Assembly: GCF_022811925.1 (NCBI RefSeq)
Contig: NZ_CP065511.1
Span: 3,403,501-3,467,500 of the forward strand
Length of the DNA stretch: 64,000 bases
From: Cytobacillus oceanisediminis
GTDB lineage: Bacteria > Bacillota > Bacilli > Bacillales > Cytobacillaceae
Direction: 5' to 3'
Shown: piece by piece, positions 53,936 through 62,935 of the stretch
How the letters are laid out: the number at the start of each line of letters is the position of its first letter
Position numbering within the stretch: the stretch's first letter is position 1
The notes under the pieces: generated by a model
The model's database searches: none
What the model saw: the letters and a program-made list of their open reading frames with translations, nothing else
Told to the model about the DNA's origin: nothing
Program-made: the position numbers and the translations under genes

Positions 53936-54562
53936 TTAATTGTCTTCTGAAAAGCCTATCTCGTTAGAAATAAAAAGCTTAAGGCTTCCAACCGTTGGTT
54001 CATTTTCATCCTCGTTAAAAACATTTAATTTCACTTCAAAATCAACTGCATCTTTTGGTATTTTTACTATTTTTGAGTTCTTGCCATCGAGGTCATCAAA
54101 AATGAGTTCATTTACAACATCATCCTCTTCATATAAACGCATGCCTATTTCGAGTGATATAGAGGAATCAAAATTCCATGTCCAGTCGTAATCAATATAG
54201 ATTTGGACTTCATCAGTCGTATAAATGCCAAAAGCATAAGCTTCATGCGTTTTCAAAGGTCCAAGCTTTTCTACAAAGGGCTTAATGATATGGGTTTCTG
54301 TATCAGCTGCATGAGGATCAAATATTGATGAATCATCGTCCCTGATAAATAAACTGCCCCGCAAACGAATGTTCCTGAACATATCTGAAGGCGGTGACCA
54401 CTCTTTTAAAAGTGGACTGTCATTCACAATTACACATTGTCTCTCCTCTATATTAATACCTTTTATTGCTTTATTCATTAAATTGCATGGATCTGTATTA
54501 TGGATCTTATCAGCAGGATCCGGATTAATTGGATCATCATACTTTCCATTTTCACGAACCAA
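53936..54562 (-). CDS. Hypothetical protein, probably N-terminally truncated
   Basis: 208 residues from TTG at 54562. No ribosome site precedes this TTG, and the frame is open further up to a stop near 54600 with coding-like sequence (LFLDHPLTNHALL), so the true start may have been lost. The product is acidic and rich in Asp/Asn (DDPINPDPADKIHNTDPCNL) with a beta-rich C-terminal half (WTWNFDSSISLEIGMRLY). No family was recognised. A palindromic repeat at 54655 and coding-like pieces up to 54830 (HLLDDPSYPLNQQLNF) suggest that the 5-prime half was interrupted or deleted. Confidence 0.5.
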   Translation of the reverse strand: MVRENGKYDDPINPDPADKIHNTDPCNLMNKAIKGINIEERQCVIVNDSPLLKEWSPPSDMFRNIRLRGSLFIRDDDSSIFDPHAADTETHIIKPFVEKLGPLKTHEAYAFGIYTTDEVQIYIDYDWTWNFDSSISLEIGMRLYEEDDVVNELIFDDLDGKNSKIVKIPKDAVDFEVKLNVFNEDENEPTVGSLKLFISNEIGFSEDN

Positions 54563-54654
54563 TAGAGCATGATTGGTTAATGGATGATCTAAGAAAAGAT
54601 CTTACATCCATCTGCTTTCTCAAACTCTGCTCTTGCTTCATCCTAAAAAGTGTG

Positions 54655-54710
54655 TGGGGCCTGTCCCCCAAGTACGGTAACAATTTAACGAACCGGGGGA
54701 CAGGCCCCCA
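54655..54710. repeat. Palindromic repeat, 56 bases
   Basis: Arms TGGGGCCTGTCCCCC (54655-54669) and GGGGGACAGGCCCCCA (54695-54710) are fully complementary, with GGTA...ACC weakly paired within the loop. The GGGACAGG core recurs in shorter form near 6585 and 7675. This looks like a mobile or self-propagating intergenic repeat that landed in the old gene behind 53936. Confidence 0.75.
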
Positions 54711-54853
54711 TGTTCTAAAATTCAGCTGCTGATTAAGTGGGTAGCTTGGATCATCAAGAAGATGCTTATTATAGGCCTGCTGAAATAGCGGACAGCAGAG
54801 CCATCCAATTTCAATTCTGTTGCTTCTCATAAACTGTTTTCATCACCTACTCT

Positions 54854-54883
54854 GGCATATTTTTGCTATTAGTCAGCATACTA
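54854..54883 (+). promoter_or_regulatory. Sigma-G promoter of the germination operon
   Basis: GGCATA (54854-54859), 17 bases, CATACTA (54877-54883). The -10 is an exact sigma-G match and the -35 fits the TGHATA pattern with one change. This places expression in the forespore, as expected for germinant receptors. Confidence 0.8.
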
Positions 54884-54954
54884 GGTATAGCTCAACCTAT
54901 TCATTTACTTTTTCTAGAGCCTTAAACTTTAATTTACTTCAGTGGGGGATTTTC

Positions 54955-56418
54955 ATGTTTTGGAAAAAGGAAAAAAAGCAGACACTTCAAAAAGGACAGC
55001 AAAATCTCTCACTGGGACTATTAAAGGAGATTCTAGCCAATCTGGAAGACGCTGAGATTGTTGAGAGGCAAAAACCAGAAGGCCAATGTTTCACCTTCAT
55101 TTACATAAGAACTTTGATAGATCAGGAAAGAATGAATGAAGCTTTATTCGAACCAGTGCTCCATTGTACAAATGAGTCAATCCAAGATTGTATTTCAACT
55201 TCTAAGGCAGAAGAAATATTCACTTTGGGGGAAGCTGAAAAACAATTATTGGCTGGGTCCGTTATTATTTTTGATTCGCTTAAGAAACAATGGTGGAGTG
55301 TCCTTCTTACAAATAATCTGGGACGCTCTATTGAAACTTCTGACACGGAAACAATATTATATGGGGCGAAAGACAGCTTTAGCGAGCAGCTGGATACGAA
55401 TATTACCCTTATTCGCAGAAGGCTTCCGGTTACTGAATTAAAGTCGGAAAAGTTAAAGGTAGGTTCGTTAAGTGAAACGACGGTTGTCCTCATGTATATG
55501 GAGGGCGTAACAAATCCCGAGTTTGTATCGATTGCCAAGGAAAAAATTAATAAAATCGATTTCGATCTTTTTTTTGATTCTTCACAGATTGCTGCTTTTA
55601 TGGAGGATCATCAGAACAGTATATTTCCACAGTTCCAGCAGACCGACCGGCCGGATGTCTGTGCTTATTCTTTAGGAATTGGCAAGCTGATTATTCTTGT
55701 CGATAATACTCCTTTCGTGTTGATTGGCCCAGTTACATTCTTTCATCTGTTCCAATCACCGGAGGACTATATTAACCGCTGGCCTGTCGCCAGTTTCTTA
55801 CGCTTAATCCGTTATATCAGCTTTATTTTATCGATAACACTTATCCCGCTCTATGTAGCACTGACTACCCATCACTATCAAATGCTGCCCCTGCAAATTC
55901 TATTTGTTTTAGTAGAATCCAGAAGTAAATTGCCGTTTACTCCATTTTGGGAAGCATTGCTCATGCTGATTATTCTCGAAATTATCAAAGAAGCCAGCTT
56001 GCGGATGCCGACTAAATCCAGTCAGACACTTGGCGTAATCGGAGGAATTGTCATTGGACAGGCGGCCGTAGAGGCTGGCTTTGCCAGCAAAGTACTGATT
56101 GTGCTGGTAGGTGTATCAGCAATTGCCTCCTTCCTAGTCCCTAATTATCTCGTGACAAAAGCGAACACGATGATTCAATTTGTATTTTTGCTCCTCTCTT
56201 CATTTCTCGGAGTATTTGGAATAGTCCTGGGGATGATCATCATTTTGGCACATCTGAACAGTCTTACATCACTTAGACAGCCCTATTTTGCCCCAGTGGC
56301 TCCTTTATACTGGAAAGATTGGATTGACCTATTTATTCGTGGCCCTTTAACAAAAATGAAAACCAGGCCCGACCATTTGCACCCTTTCCAGAAATGGCGT
56401 TACAGCAAAAGGAGATGA
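54955..56418 (+). CDS. GerA-type germinant receptor A subunit
   Basis: 487 residues from ATG at 54955, behind GTGGGGGA; the frame extends upstream to 54820, but that part overlaps the sigma-G promoter and is not coding. A soluble N-terminal domain (about 1-260) is followed by membrane segments starting FLRLIRYISFILSITLIPLY. The family-typical LVESRSKLPFTPFWEALLML, SLRMPTKSSQTLGVIGGIVI and GQAAVEAGFASKVLI are all present. It forms the spore inner-membrane receptor with the two following genes. The germinant, and which Ger paralogue this is, cannot be told. Confidence 0.93.
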   Translation: MFWKKEKKQTLQKGQQNLSLGLLKEILANLEDAEIVERQKPEGQCFTFIYIRTLIDQERMNEALFEPVLHCTNESIQDCISTSKAEEIFTLGEAEKQLLAGSVIIFDSLKKQWWSVLLTNNLGRSIETSDTETILYGAKDSFSEQLDTNITLIRRRLPVTELKSEKLKVGSLSETTVVLMYMEGVTNPEFVSIAKEKINKIDFDLFFDSSQIAAFMEDHQNSIFPQFQQTDRPDVCAYSLGIGKLIILVDNTPFVLIGPVTFFHLFQSPEDYINRWPVASFLRLIRYISFILSITLIPLYVALTTHHYQMLPLQILFVLVESRSKLPFTPFWEALLMLIILEIIKEASLRMPTKSSQTLGVIGGIVIGQAAVEAGFASKVLIVLVGVSAIASFLVPNYLVTKANTMIQFVFLLLSSFLGVFGIVLGMIIILAHLNSLTSLRQPYFAPVAPLYWKDWIDLFIRGPLTKMKTRPDHLHPFQKWRYSKRR

Positions 56419-56422
56419 TCTA

Positions 56423-57535
56423 ATGACTTCTATTTCTATAGAAAATAACACGTCTTCCTTTAATGGCATTTATGTGTTTTTTATCGCGAATCGGCTTCAG
56501 CTGCTTTATTTTTTATATGTAATGCCAACTGTTTTAACCCACCCATATATGATATGGGGTATTATTTTGGTGGGCATATTCTCTCAATTAAATTTAATCC
56601 TATTATCAAAATGGTTATCATCAGAGCATGCTTCAAAAGGGTATCCAGGTTTTGTACATCTATTCGGACAATGGATGATGCGTGTTTTTGCAGCAGTCGG
56701 CATCGTTGTGATTGGAATTAAAGTAACGGTTGTCACATTAGGATACGTTGAAATTATTCATCAGTTTGTGTTTCCCTCTATGAATCCAAATTGGCTGATT
56801 GTATTTATCATGGCAGTTTGCTGCTATACAGCATCACTGGGAATGGGTAATGCCATTCGTTTTTCCGTAATCGCCTTTCTCTGTTCCATATGGATGATCT
56901 TGCTTTTTTATACTTTTTTCATGCCGCCCATTGCTTCACTTCCCGACCTATATCCTTTAATTCCTGAAGATTGGTCAAATATTTCCTGGAAGGGCTTGCT
57001 GCTCATATGGTCATCTTTGTCCGGTCCGGAATATATCGTTTGTATCGCTCATTTACTGAACCCAAGAGGCAGCTTTCTTAAATATTTTACATTTGCCAAT
57101 ACATTATCAGTATTAGAATACCTGGTTTTATTTATAGCCTCTCTATTCTTTTTTGGATCCAAGTTCTTAAGCTTAAGCAAATTTCCTATTGTTACGATGG
57201 CTAGATATCTTCAATCTCCAATATTTGAAAGAGTTGATATCATTTTGATATGTTTGAATATCTTCAACTTAGTGTTTGGGGTTTCAATCTTTTTGCTATG
57301 TTTCTATGGCGCTCTCCGCATTTTAGGGAAAAAGCTGCAAACCAATCATTCCAAATGGGGAATTCAAATCATCTGCATCATCGCCTCAGTATGGCTAATT
57401 GCTGCAAACAAATGGATCTGGAGAGAAGAACATCAAAGCTTATTGCTTAATCTTGAAATATGGGGCAGTTCCCTTACGTACCTTCTGGTCCCCTTATTCC
57501 TTCTTATTTTCAGCAGAAAAAAGAGGGGCTTATAG
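56423..57535 (+). CDS. GerA-type germinant receptor B subunit (permease-like)
   Basis: 370 residues, a GerAB/APC-superfamily membrane protein with ten hydrophobic segments. FIANRLQLLYFLYVMPTVLT at the N-terminus, LYPLIPEDWSNISWKGLL in the middle and YLQSPIFERVDIILICL later are characteristic. B subunits bind the germinant. ATG follows AAAAGGAGATGATCTA; it starts four bases after the A-subunit stop. Confidence 0.93.
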   Translation: MTSISIENNTSSFNGIYVFFIANRLQLLYFLYVMPTVLTHPYMIWGIILVGIFSQLNLILLSKWLSSEHASKGYPGFVHLFGQWMMRVFAAVGIVVIGIKVTVVTLGYVEIIHQFVFPSMNPNWLIVFIMAVCCYTASLGMGNAIRFSVIAFLCSIWMILLFYTFFMPPIASLPDLYPLIPEDWSNISWKGLLLIWSSLSGPEYIVCIAHLLNPRGSFLKYFTFANTLSVLEYLVLFIASLFFFGSKFLSLSKFPIVTMARYLQSPIFERVDIILICLNIFNLVFGVSIFLLCFYGALRILGKKLQTNHSKWGIQIICIIASVWLIAANKWIWREEHQSLLLNLEIWGSSLTYLLVPLFLLIFSRKKRGL

Positions 57536-57538
57536 AAT

Positions 57539-58624
57539 ATGGCATATTTAAAAAAGTCTATATGGATGACTATAGTATACTGTGTGATCTTGATCACTGG
57601 ATGTGCTCCTTATCTGGAAAATAACGAAATTGAAGAAATTGCTCCAGTGATTTTTTGGTCACTGGATGCCGCCGAAGAGGGAAAGCTTGAAGCAACCACA
57701 GTCGTACCTCCTTTAGTTCAGGAAAAAAAACGCATCCTGACCATGCAGGTAGACCTGCTGAAGCAAAGCGGAAAAGGCTTTAACCTAAGGTATTACAGAG
57801 AGTTGAAGGTTGGGCAGCTTCGGGTTCTGTTAATTAATGAAGAGCTTGCAAAAAAAGGATTGAGGCCAATTATTAATACCATATTTACGGATCCTGACAT
57901 TTCTCAGCGACTCTATCTCGTTATCGTTCAGGGAGATGTTAAAGATTATATTAAGGAAGAAATAGAAAGCCAGGAAAACCTGGATTACTTCCTTTATCGC
58001 ATGTTAAAACACTACGAGAGAAAGCGGCAAGGCCAGCTGTCGATTGTAAATCTGCATCAATTCATGCAAAAGCTGTATTCCCCCTTTTCTGATCCAATCC
58101 TGCCAGTGTTCAAGGCAGAGAATGGAAATTTCAATTATGAAGGTACAGCTATTTTTCAAAATGACAAGCTAATCTCTGTCGTTACTGATTCAGATGATGA
58201 AATCTACCAGCTTATAGGGAATGATTATTATCTAAAATACCTTCCCATACCAAAACTATCTGTCGTATTAGGCCATGTGCGCACAAATGTAGATGTCACC
58301 TTCAACCGGGACTTTACAGAAATGAATTTCAAAGTAGAGCTGAAAGGCAGAATAGATGAGTATCAGGGTGAAAAGAATCTTAATGATTTGGATGATTTAG
58401 CAGAGATCACTAACGAAATTAATTCCCATCTTGAAACCCAAACCAAAGCATTTCTGCAAAAAAACCAGGAGTGGCAAACCGACCCGTTAGACATTGGAGC
58501 CAGAACATTAACCCCTTTCTCAAGGCCGATAGAGAAAAAAGAATGGAGGGAAAAATGGAGAAATCTGCAGATCAAGGTTAAATACCAGATGGATTTAGAA
58601 CCGTTAATTAATATTCAGGAATGA
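57539..58624 (+). CDS. GerA-type germinant receptor C subunit (lipoprotein)
   Basis: 361 residues. A signal peptide ends in the lipobox LITGCAP (Cys near residue 22), so the protein is lipid-anchored on the outer face of the spore inner membrane. The body fits GerAC: RYYRELKVGQLRVLLINEEL, DYFLYRMLKHYERKRQGQLS, and the C-terminal MNFKVELKGRIDEYQG. It starts three bases after the B-subunit stop. Last gene of the operon, followed by a terminator. Confidence 0.93.
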   Translation: MAYLKKSIWMTIVYCVILITGCAPYLENNEIEEIAPVIFWSLDAAEEGKLEATTVVPPLVQEKKRILTMQVDLLKQSGKGFNLRYYRELKVGQLRVLLINEELAKKGLRPIINTIFTDPDISQRLYLVIVQGDVKDYIKEEIESQENLDYFLYRMLKHYERKRQGQLSIVNLHQFMQKLYSPFSDPILPVFKAENGNFNYEGTAIFQNDKLISVVTDSDDEIYQLIGNDYYLKYLPIPKLSVVLGHVRTNVDVTFNRDFTEMNFKVELKGRIDEYQGEKNLNDLDDLAEITNEINSHLETQTKAFLQKNQEWQTDPLDIGARTLTPFSRPIEKKEWREKWRNLQIKVKYQMDLEPLINIQE

Positions 58625-58628
58625 AAAA

Positions 58629-58662
58629 GACCGCAGCCAGCAAAGTGAATGCTGGCTACGGT
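58629..58662. terminator. Terminator of the ger operon
   Basis: GACCGCAGCCAGC and GCTGGCTACGGTT pair around a nine-base loop, with A-rich and T-rich flanks. Confidence 0.8.
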
Positions 58663-58797
58663 TATTTCTTTTAATATTTTTCAGCAACAAAATGAACGAA
58701 TGTTGCTTTCGTGCAGCCATTACACTTCCTTTAACATTTTGCTTTTAATTCTCTCAAATTAAATAAAACCGGATGTGTCATTTTTAATTATCATTGG

Positions 58798-60096
58798 TCA
58801 CTTAGAAACCGCCCCAGCCTCAACCAGCAAATCTACAAGATGAACAGCTCTTACACTCTTCTCAAGCCCTTCCCTTTGAATACCTAATTTCATTTGCAGC
58901 AGGCAGCCTGGATTGGCTGTTACAATTATGGAAGTATTGGTCTCTTTTACGTTTTTCATTTTACTGTCCAATATTTCCATGGAATCCTCGTAGTTAACAA
59001 TATTATAGATGCCAGCAGAACCGCAGCACCGTTCTTTGTCATTCATTTCACGGTACCCTTTGCTTTTTACTTGCTTTAATAAAGATAATGGCTCATTTTT
59101 CACCTTTTGAACATTGATCATATGACAGGATGGCTGAAAGGTTATGGTTCCATTCACTTCCTTTGTAAAGCTCAAACCATCTAATTCAGATAGCACCTGT
59201 GAAATATCTCTTACCTTATTAGAGAAAGCTTGTGCACTTCTTTCCCACTCTATGTCTCCCTTAAATAGTTCACCATATTCCAAAAGAGTCGCACCGCATC
59301 CACCAGCATTGTTAACGATATAGTCTGTTTTTTCCTTTTCAAATGCCTCTATATTTCTTTTGGCAAGAAGTTTAGCGTCCGCTATTTTTCCGGCATGGGC
59401 ATGCAGTGCACCACAGCACGTCTGATTTACAGGAATAAGTACGGCAGCTCCTGCCTTGGTCAGCAGGTCGATTGTATTCCTATTCGTCTCATAGAAGATG
59501 GCATCCATTACACAGCCGGTAATAAATCCAACAGTGACTTTCCTGGAACCAATGGCTTTGAAGAGGCGAGCCCTGTTTTTCCGTTCTGCGGGAGATGGAA
59601 GATCAGGGAGAACGGACTCAAATTTCCCTAGATGAAGCGGAGCAAATTGGGTTATTCCTGTTCTTTGTGCCATTTTTTGCATCCCGGACTTTTGATAAAG
59701 CCATGAAAGATATCCAATTGTATTCATCCATCTCTTTGATGGAAACATTTGATCAAAAATCAATGATTCACTTAACTTTTGTGTTATCGATTTTTGTTCT
59801 GCATTTTCTAAAACTTCTTTAGCGCCTTCTAAAATCTTCCCATACTGAACGCTGGTGGGACAGGCTGTTTCGCAGGCGCGGCATCCAAGGCATTTTTCGA
59901 TTGGTTCCCGCAAATCCTCTGCCTTGATCTTGTCTTCTGCCAGCATTTTGACAAGATTAATGCGGCCACGCGGCGAATGCACCTCGCTCTTCATCGTTTC
60001 GTAAGTGGGGCAAACTGGCAAGCAATATCCGCATTGAACACAATTAAACGTCTCATCATAATGTAATTTGCTTTGTAGACCCGCTGCAGCTTTCAT
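58798..60096 (-). CDS. glcF: Glycolate oxidase iron-sulfur subunit
   Basis: 432 residues. Two 4Fe-4S motifs near the N-terminus (CVQCGYCLPVCPTYE and CLGCRACETACPTSV) and two CCG cysteine-rich domains (TCCGALHAHAG, RCCGSAGIYN) give the GlcF architecture. It passes electrons from the flavoprotein GlcD to the membrane quinone pool. ATG overlaps the glcD stop (ATGA). Together with glcD it lies behind gabT and gabD, so the natural substrate may be a 2-hydroxy acid linked to that pathway and not glycolate. Confidence 0.9.
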   Translation of the reverse strand: MKAAAGLQSKLHYDETFNCVQCGYCLPVCPTYETMKSEVHSPRGRINLVKMLAEDKIKAEDLREPIEKCLGCRACETACPTSVQYGKILEGAKEVLENAEQKSITQKLSESLIFDQMFPSKRWMNTIGYLSWLYQKSGMQKMAQRTGITQFAPLHLGKFESVLPDLPSPAERKNRARLFKAIGSRKVTVGFITGCVMDAIFYETNRNTIDLLTKAGAAVLIPVNQTCCGALHAHAGKIADAKLLAKRNIEAFEKEKTDYIVNNAGGCGATLLEYGELFKGDIEWERSAQAFSNKVRDISQVLSELDGLSFTKEVNGTITFQPSCHMINVQKVKNEPLSLLKQVKSKGYREMNDKERCCGSAGIYNIVNYEDSMEILDSKMKNVKETNTSIIVTANPGCLLQMKLGIQREGLEKSVRAVHLVDLLVEAGAVSK

Positions 60097-61493
60097 TCCC
60101 TCAGCACCAGCTTCTGGCCTTCTTCAGGAAAGATTTTACCGGGATTTAAAATGTTATTCGGGTCCCATATTTTTTTAATTCTTTTCATCATATCAAGACC
60201 GGCTGCACCCAATTCCATTTCCATAAAAGGAGCTTTTAGTGTTCCAATCCCGTGTTCACCAGAGAGTGTCCCTCCTAGTTCAACAGCAGCTTTAAAAATT
60301 TCCTCAACTGCTTTTTCAACCCGGATCATTTCCTCCGTATCTCTTTTATCACAGATAATATTTGGATGAAGGTTTCCGTCACCGGCATGTCCAAACACGA
60401 CTAGATGAATATCATATTTCTCCCGGATTTCCTTTAGTTTTTGGAACATATCGGGAATCTTGCTGCGGGGTACTGTTGCATCTTCAGATACTTTAGTTGG
60501 TTTTATCTTTACAATAGCCGGGGAAACCAGCTTTCTTGCCTTCCAGTAACTCTGTGCTTCGTCCTGATTTTCTGCTATTTTCACTTTTACAGATTCAAAG
60601 CCTTTAAAAATCACTTCTATTTTTTTCATTTCTTCTTCAATAGCCAGAGGATGGCCATCAAGTTCTATTAAGAGAATGGCTTCTGCATCAATAGGGAGCC
60701 CCAGCGGCTGATAGTTCTCCACAGCTATTATGGAAGACTGATCCATGATTTCCATTTTGGCCGGAAGGATACCGGAAGTTAATATTTTCGAAATCGCTTG
60801 TCCTGACTGGACAAGATCATCAAAGACAGCCATCATGGTCTTTGATGCTGGAGGCTTTGGCACTAATTTCAGTGTCGCTTCCGTAATGATCCCAAGCGTA
60901 CCTTCCGATCCAACGATCAATTTTGTTAAGTCATATCCAGTTACATTTTTTATTGTCTTTCCGCCTGTTCTAATGATTTCTCCCTCAGGGGTTACCACTT
61001 CCAAGCCGATAACATAATCCTTCGTTACCCCATATTTCAAGCCCCTTGGTCCGCCAGAATTTTCTGCTAAATTTCCACCAATTGTTGATACATGGGCACT
61101 GCTTGGATCAGGGGGGTACATGAGTCCAAACTTTTCTGCTTCTTGATTGATGCTCGCTGTCAGTACACCTGGTGATACGACTGCCACCAAATCATCAGGA
61201 TAGATTTTCAAATTACCATTCCATTGGGACATGTCTAAAACCATCCCACCCTTAACAGGGAGAGGACCTCCACTTAATGAAGTCCCCTGACCTCTGGGGT
61301 ATACTGGTATGTTAAATGTATTGGCCAACTTTAGAAGTGAAGAAATCTCCTCCTTATTTTTCACCTGGATGACCACTTCAGGAAGATAGCTGCCGAATGA
61401 AGCATCATAACTATAACTATATCGATCAGCCAAACTCGTAAAAATTTGGTCTGAAGGTATTATGCTTCTTATTTCCTCCATTAATAATTCCAT
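60093..61493 (-). CDS. glcD: FAD-linked 2-hydroxy-acid oxidase (GlcD-like)
   Basis: 466 residues of the vanillyl-alcohol-oxidase flavoprotein type. The FAD-binding region has PVYPRGQGTSLSGGPLPVKG near 70-90 and DPSSAHVSTIGGNLAENSGG near 130-150, with YGVTKDYVIGLEVVTPEG after it. The C-terminal FVFGHAGDGNLHPNI-type motif appears as VVFGHAGDGNLHPNI, and LSGEHGIGTLKAPF is intact. Family members oxidise glycolate, D-lactate or 2-hydroxyglutarate. It starts 17 bases after gabD. Confidence 0.9.
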   Translation of the reverse strand: MELLMEEIRSIIPSDQIFTSLADRYSYSYDASFGSYLPEVVIQVKNKEEISSLLKLANTFNIPVYPRGQGTSLSGGPLPVKGGMVLDMSQWNGNLKIYPDDLVAVVSPGVLTASINQEAEKFGLMYPPDPSSAHVSTIGGNLAENSGGPRGLKYGVTKDYVIGLEVVTPEGEIIRTGGKTIKNVTGYDLTKLIVGSEGTLGIITEATLKLVPKPPASKTMMAVFDDLVQSGQAISKILTSGILPAKMEIMDQSSIIAVENYQPLGLPIDAEAILLIELDGHPLAIEEEMKKIEVIFKGFESVKVKIAENQDEAQSYWKARKLVSPAIVKIKPTKVSEDATVPRSKIPDMFQKLKEIREKYDIHLVVFGHAGDGNLHPNIICDKRDTEEMIRVEKAVEEIFKAAVELGGTLSGEHGIGTLKAPFMEMELGAAGLDMMKRIKKIWDPNNILNPGKIFPEEGQKLVLRE

Positions 61494-61510
61494 TCTGATG
61501 GCCCCTTTGG

Positions 61511-62935
61511 TTATCCAATATTGAGCGACACAAACTTCTCTTCCAGATACTCCATCATTCCGTACTTGCCCCCTTCTCTTCCTACGCCGCTTTCCTTCAT
61601 TCCTCCGAACGGGGCTTGTGCTGTTGTCGGCATGGCATCATTAATGCCAATAATGCCATATTCGAGAGATTCCATTACCCGGAAAGCGCGATTTAAATCA
61701 GAAGTGTAGCAGTAAGATGCAAGTCCGTATTCTGGATGATTTGCCCGTTTGATTGCTTCCTCTTCCGTTTCGAAGGTGAAAATCGGCACCACTGGGCCAA
61801 ATGTTTCTTCTCTTGCAATCTTCATCGATTCATTTGCATGCTGTATAACAGTAGGCTGATAGAATACACCTTTAGCATTCATATCAGCCTGGGACCCTCC
61901 GCAAATAACCACACCGCCTTTTTCTTTGGCATCCTCCACATGTTCCATTACTTTATCAAGGCTCGCTTCATTAATTAATGGTCCAATATCTGTATCATCA
62001 TCCATGCCATTCCCGATCTGCAGACGATTTACCTTTTCTGCAAACAAGCGGGTAAATTCATCTGCGGCCTTTTGCTGAACATAAATCCGGTTTGTGCATA
62101 CACACGTTTGTCCAGCATTCCTGAACTTGCTTGCAACCGCTGCTTCTGCGGCTTTCTCTAAATCAGCATCCTCAAATACGATAAAAGGGGCATGACCGCC
62201 TAATTCCATTGAAACTTTTTTGACGGTATTTGACGCGTCCCTCATCAGTTTTTTCCCAACCGCCGTTGAACCTGTGAATGTCAGTTTCCGCACCTGCTTG
62301 CTGTCTAATAAAGTTTGGGCAATCTCATTAGAAGGTCCAATAATCAAATTGGCTACTCCTTTTGGTAAACCAGCCTGATGAATGGCTTCAAAAATTTTCA
62401 CGGCCGTTAAGGGAGTAGCTGAAGCTGGTTTTAGGATGACAGGACATCCGGCAGCTAACGCTGGTGCAATTTTGCGGGTAACCATGGCGGCTGGAAAGTT
62501 CCAGGGTGTAATTGCGCCCGTCACTCCAACCGGCTCCTGCAGTACGAGTATGCGCTTATCTCGGCTGGAAGCTGGAATCGTCTCTCCATAAATACGCTTG
62601 GCTTCCTCTGCATACCAATCCATATAGGAAATCGCCAGTTTTACTTCACCAATGGATTCTTTCAGGGGTTTGCCCATCTCTTTCGTAATGGTTACTGCCA
62701 GATCTTCTTCTCTGTCTCTTAGACAATCTGCAATTTTTCTAAGATATTGCGATTTCTCAACTGCGCTTGTTTTCTTCCAGTCTTGAAAGGCAGCGGATGC
62801 GGCCTGGATTGCTTCCTCGGCTTCTTCCTTTCCTCCATAAGCGACAGCACCGAATTTTTCTAAAGTAGCAGGATTATACACAGTAATCGATTCATTTTTA
62901 TAGGAAGATTTCCATTCTCCATTAATATATAGCAT
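61511..62935 (-). CDS. gabD: Succinate-semialdehyde dehydrogenase-type aldehyde dehydrogenase
   Basis: 474 residues of the ALDH superfamily. TPWNFPAAMVTRKIAPALAA, the NAD motif FTGSTAVGKKLMRDAS, catalytic Glu in SMELGGHAPFIVFEDADL and catalytic Cys in FRNAGQTCVCTNRIYV are intact, as is FGPVVPIFTFETEEEAI. The NAGQTCVC pattern is typical of GabD. It overlaps the aminotransferase gene by 14 bases, so it most likely oxidises the semialdehyde that gene makes, giving succinate. Confidence 0.9.
   Translation of the reverse strand: MLYINGEWKSSYKNESITVYNPATLEKFGAVAYGGKEEAEEAIQAASAAFQDWKKTSAVEKSQYLRKIADCLRDREEDLAVTITKEMGKPLKESIGEVKLAISYMDWYAEEAKRIYGETIPASSRDKRILVLQEPVGVTGAITPWNFPAAMVTRKIAPALAAGCPVILKPASATPLTAVKIFEAIHQAGLPKGVANLIIGPSNEIAQTLLDSKQVRKLTFTGSTAVGKKLMRDASNTVKKVSMELGGHAPFIVFEDADLEKAAEAAVASKFRNAGQTCVCTNRIYVQQKAADEFTRLFAEKVNRLQIGNGMDDDTDIGPLINEASLDKVMEHVEDAKEKGGVVICGGSQADMNAKGVFYQPTVIQHANESMKIAREETFGPVVPIFTFETEEEAIKRANHPEYGLASYCYTSDLNRAFRVMESLEYGIIGINDAMPTTAQAPFGGMKESGVGREGGKYGMMEYLEEKFVSLNIG

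Noticed and set aside
54820..54954. N-terminal extension of the ger A subunit
   Set aside because: It runs through the sigma-G promoter and does not look like the family N-terminus.
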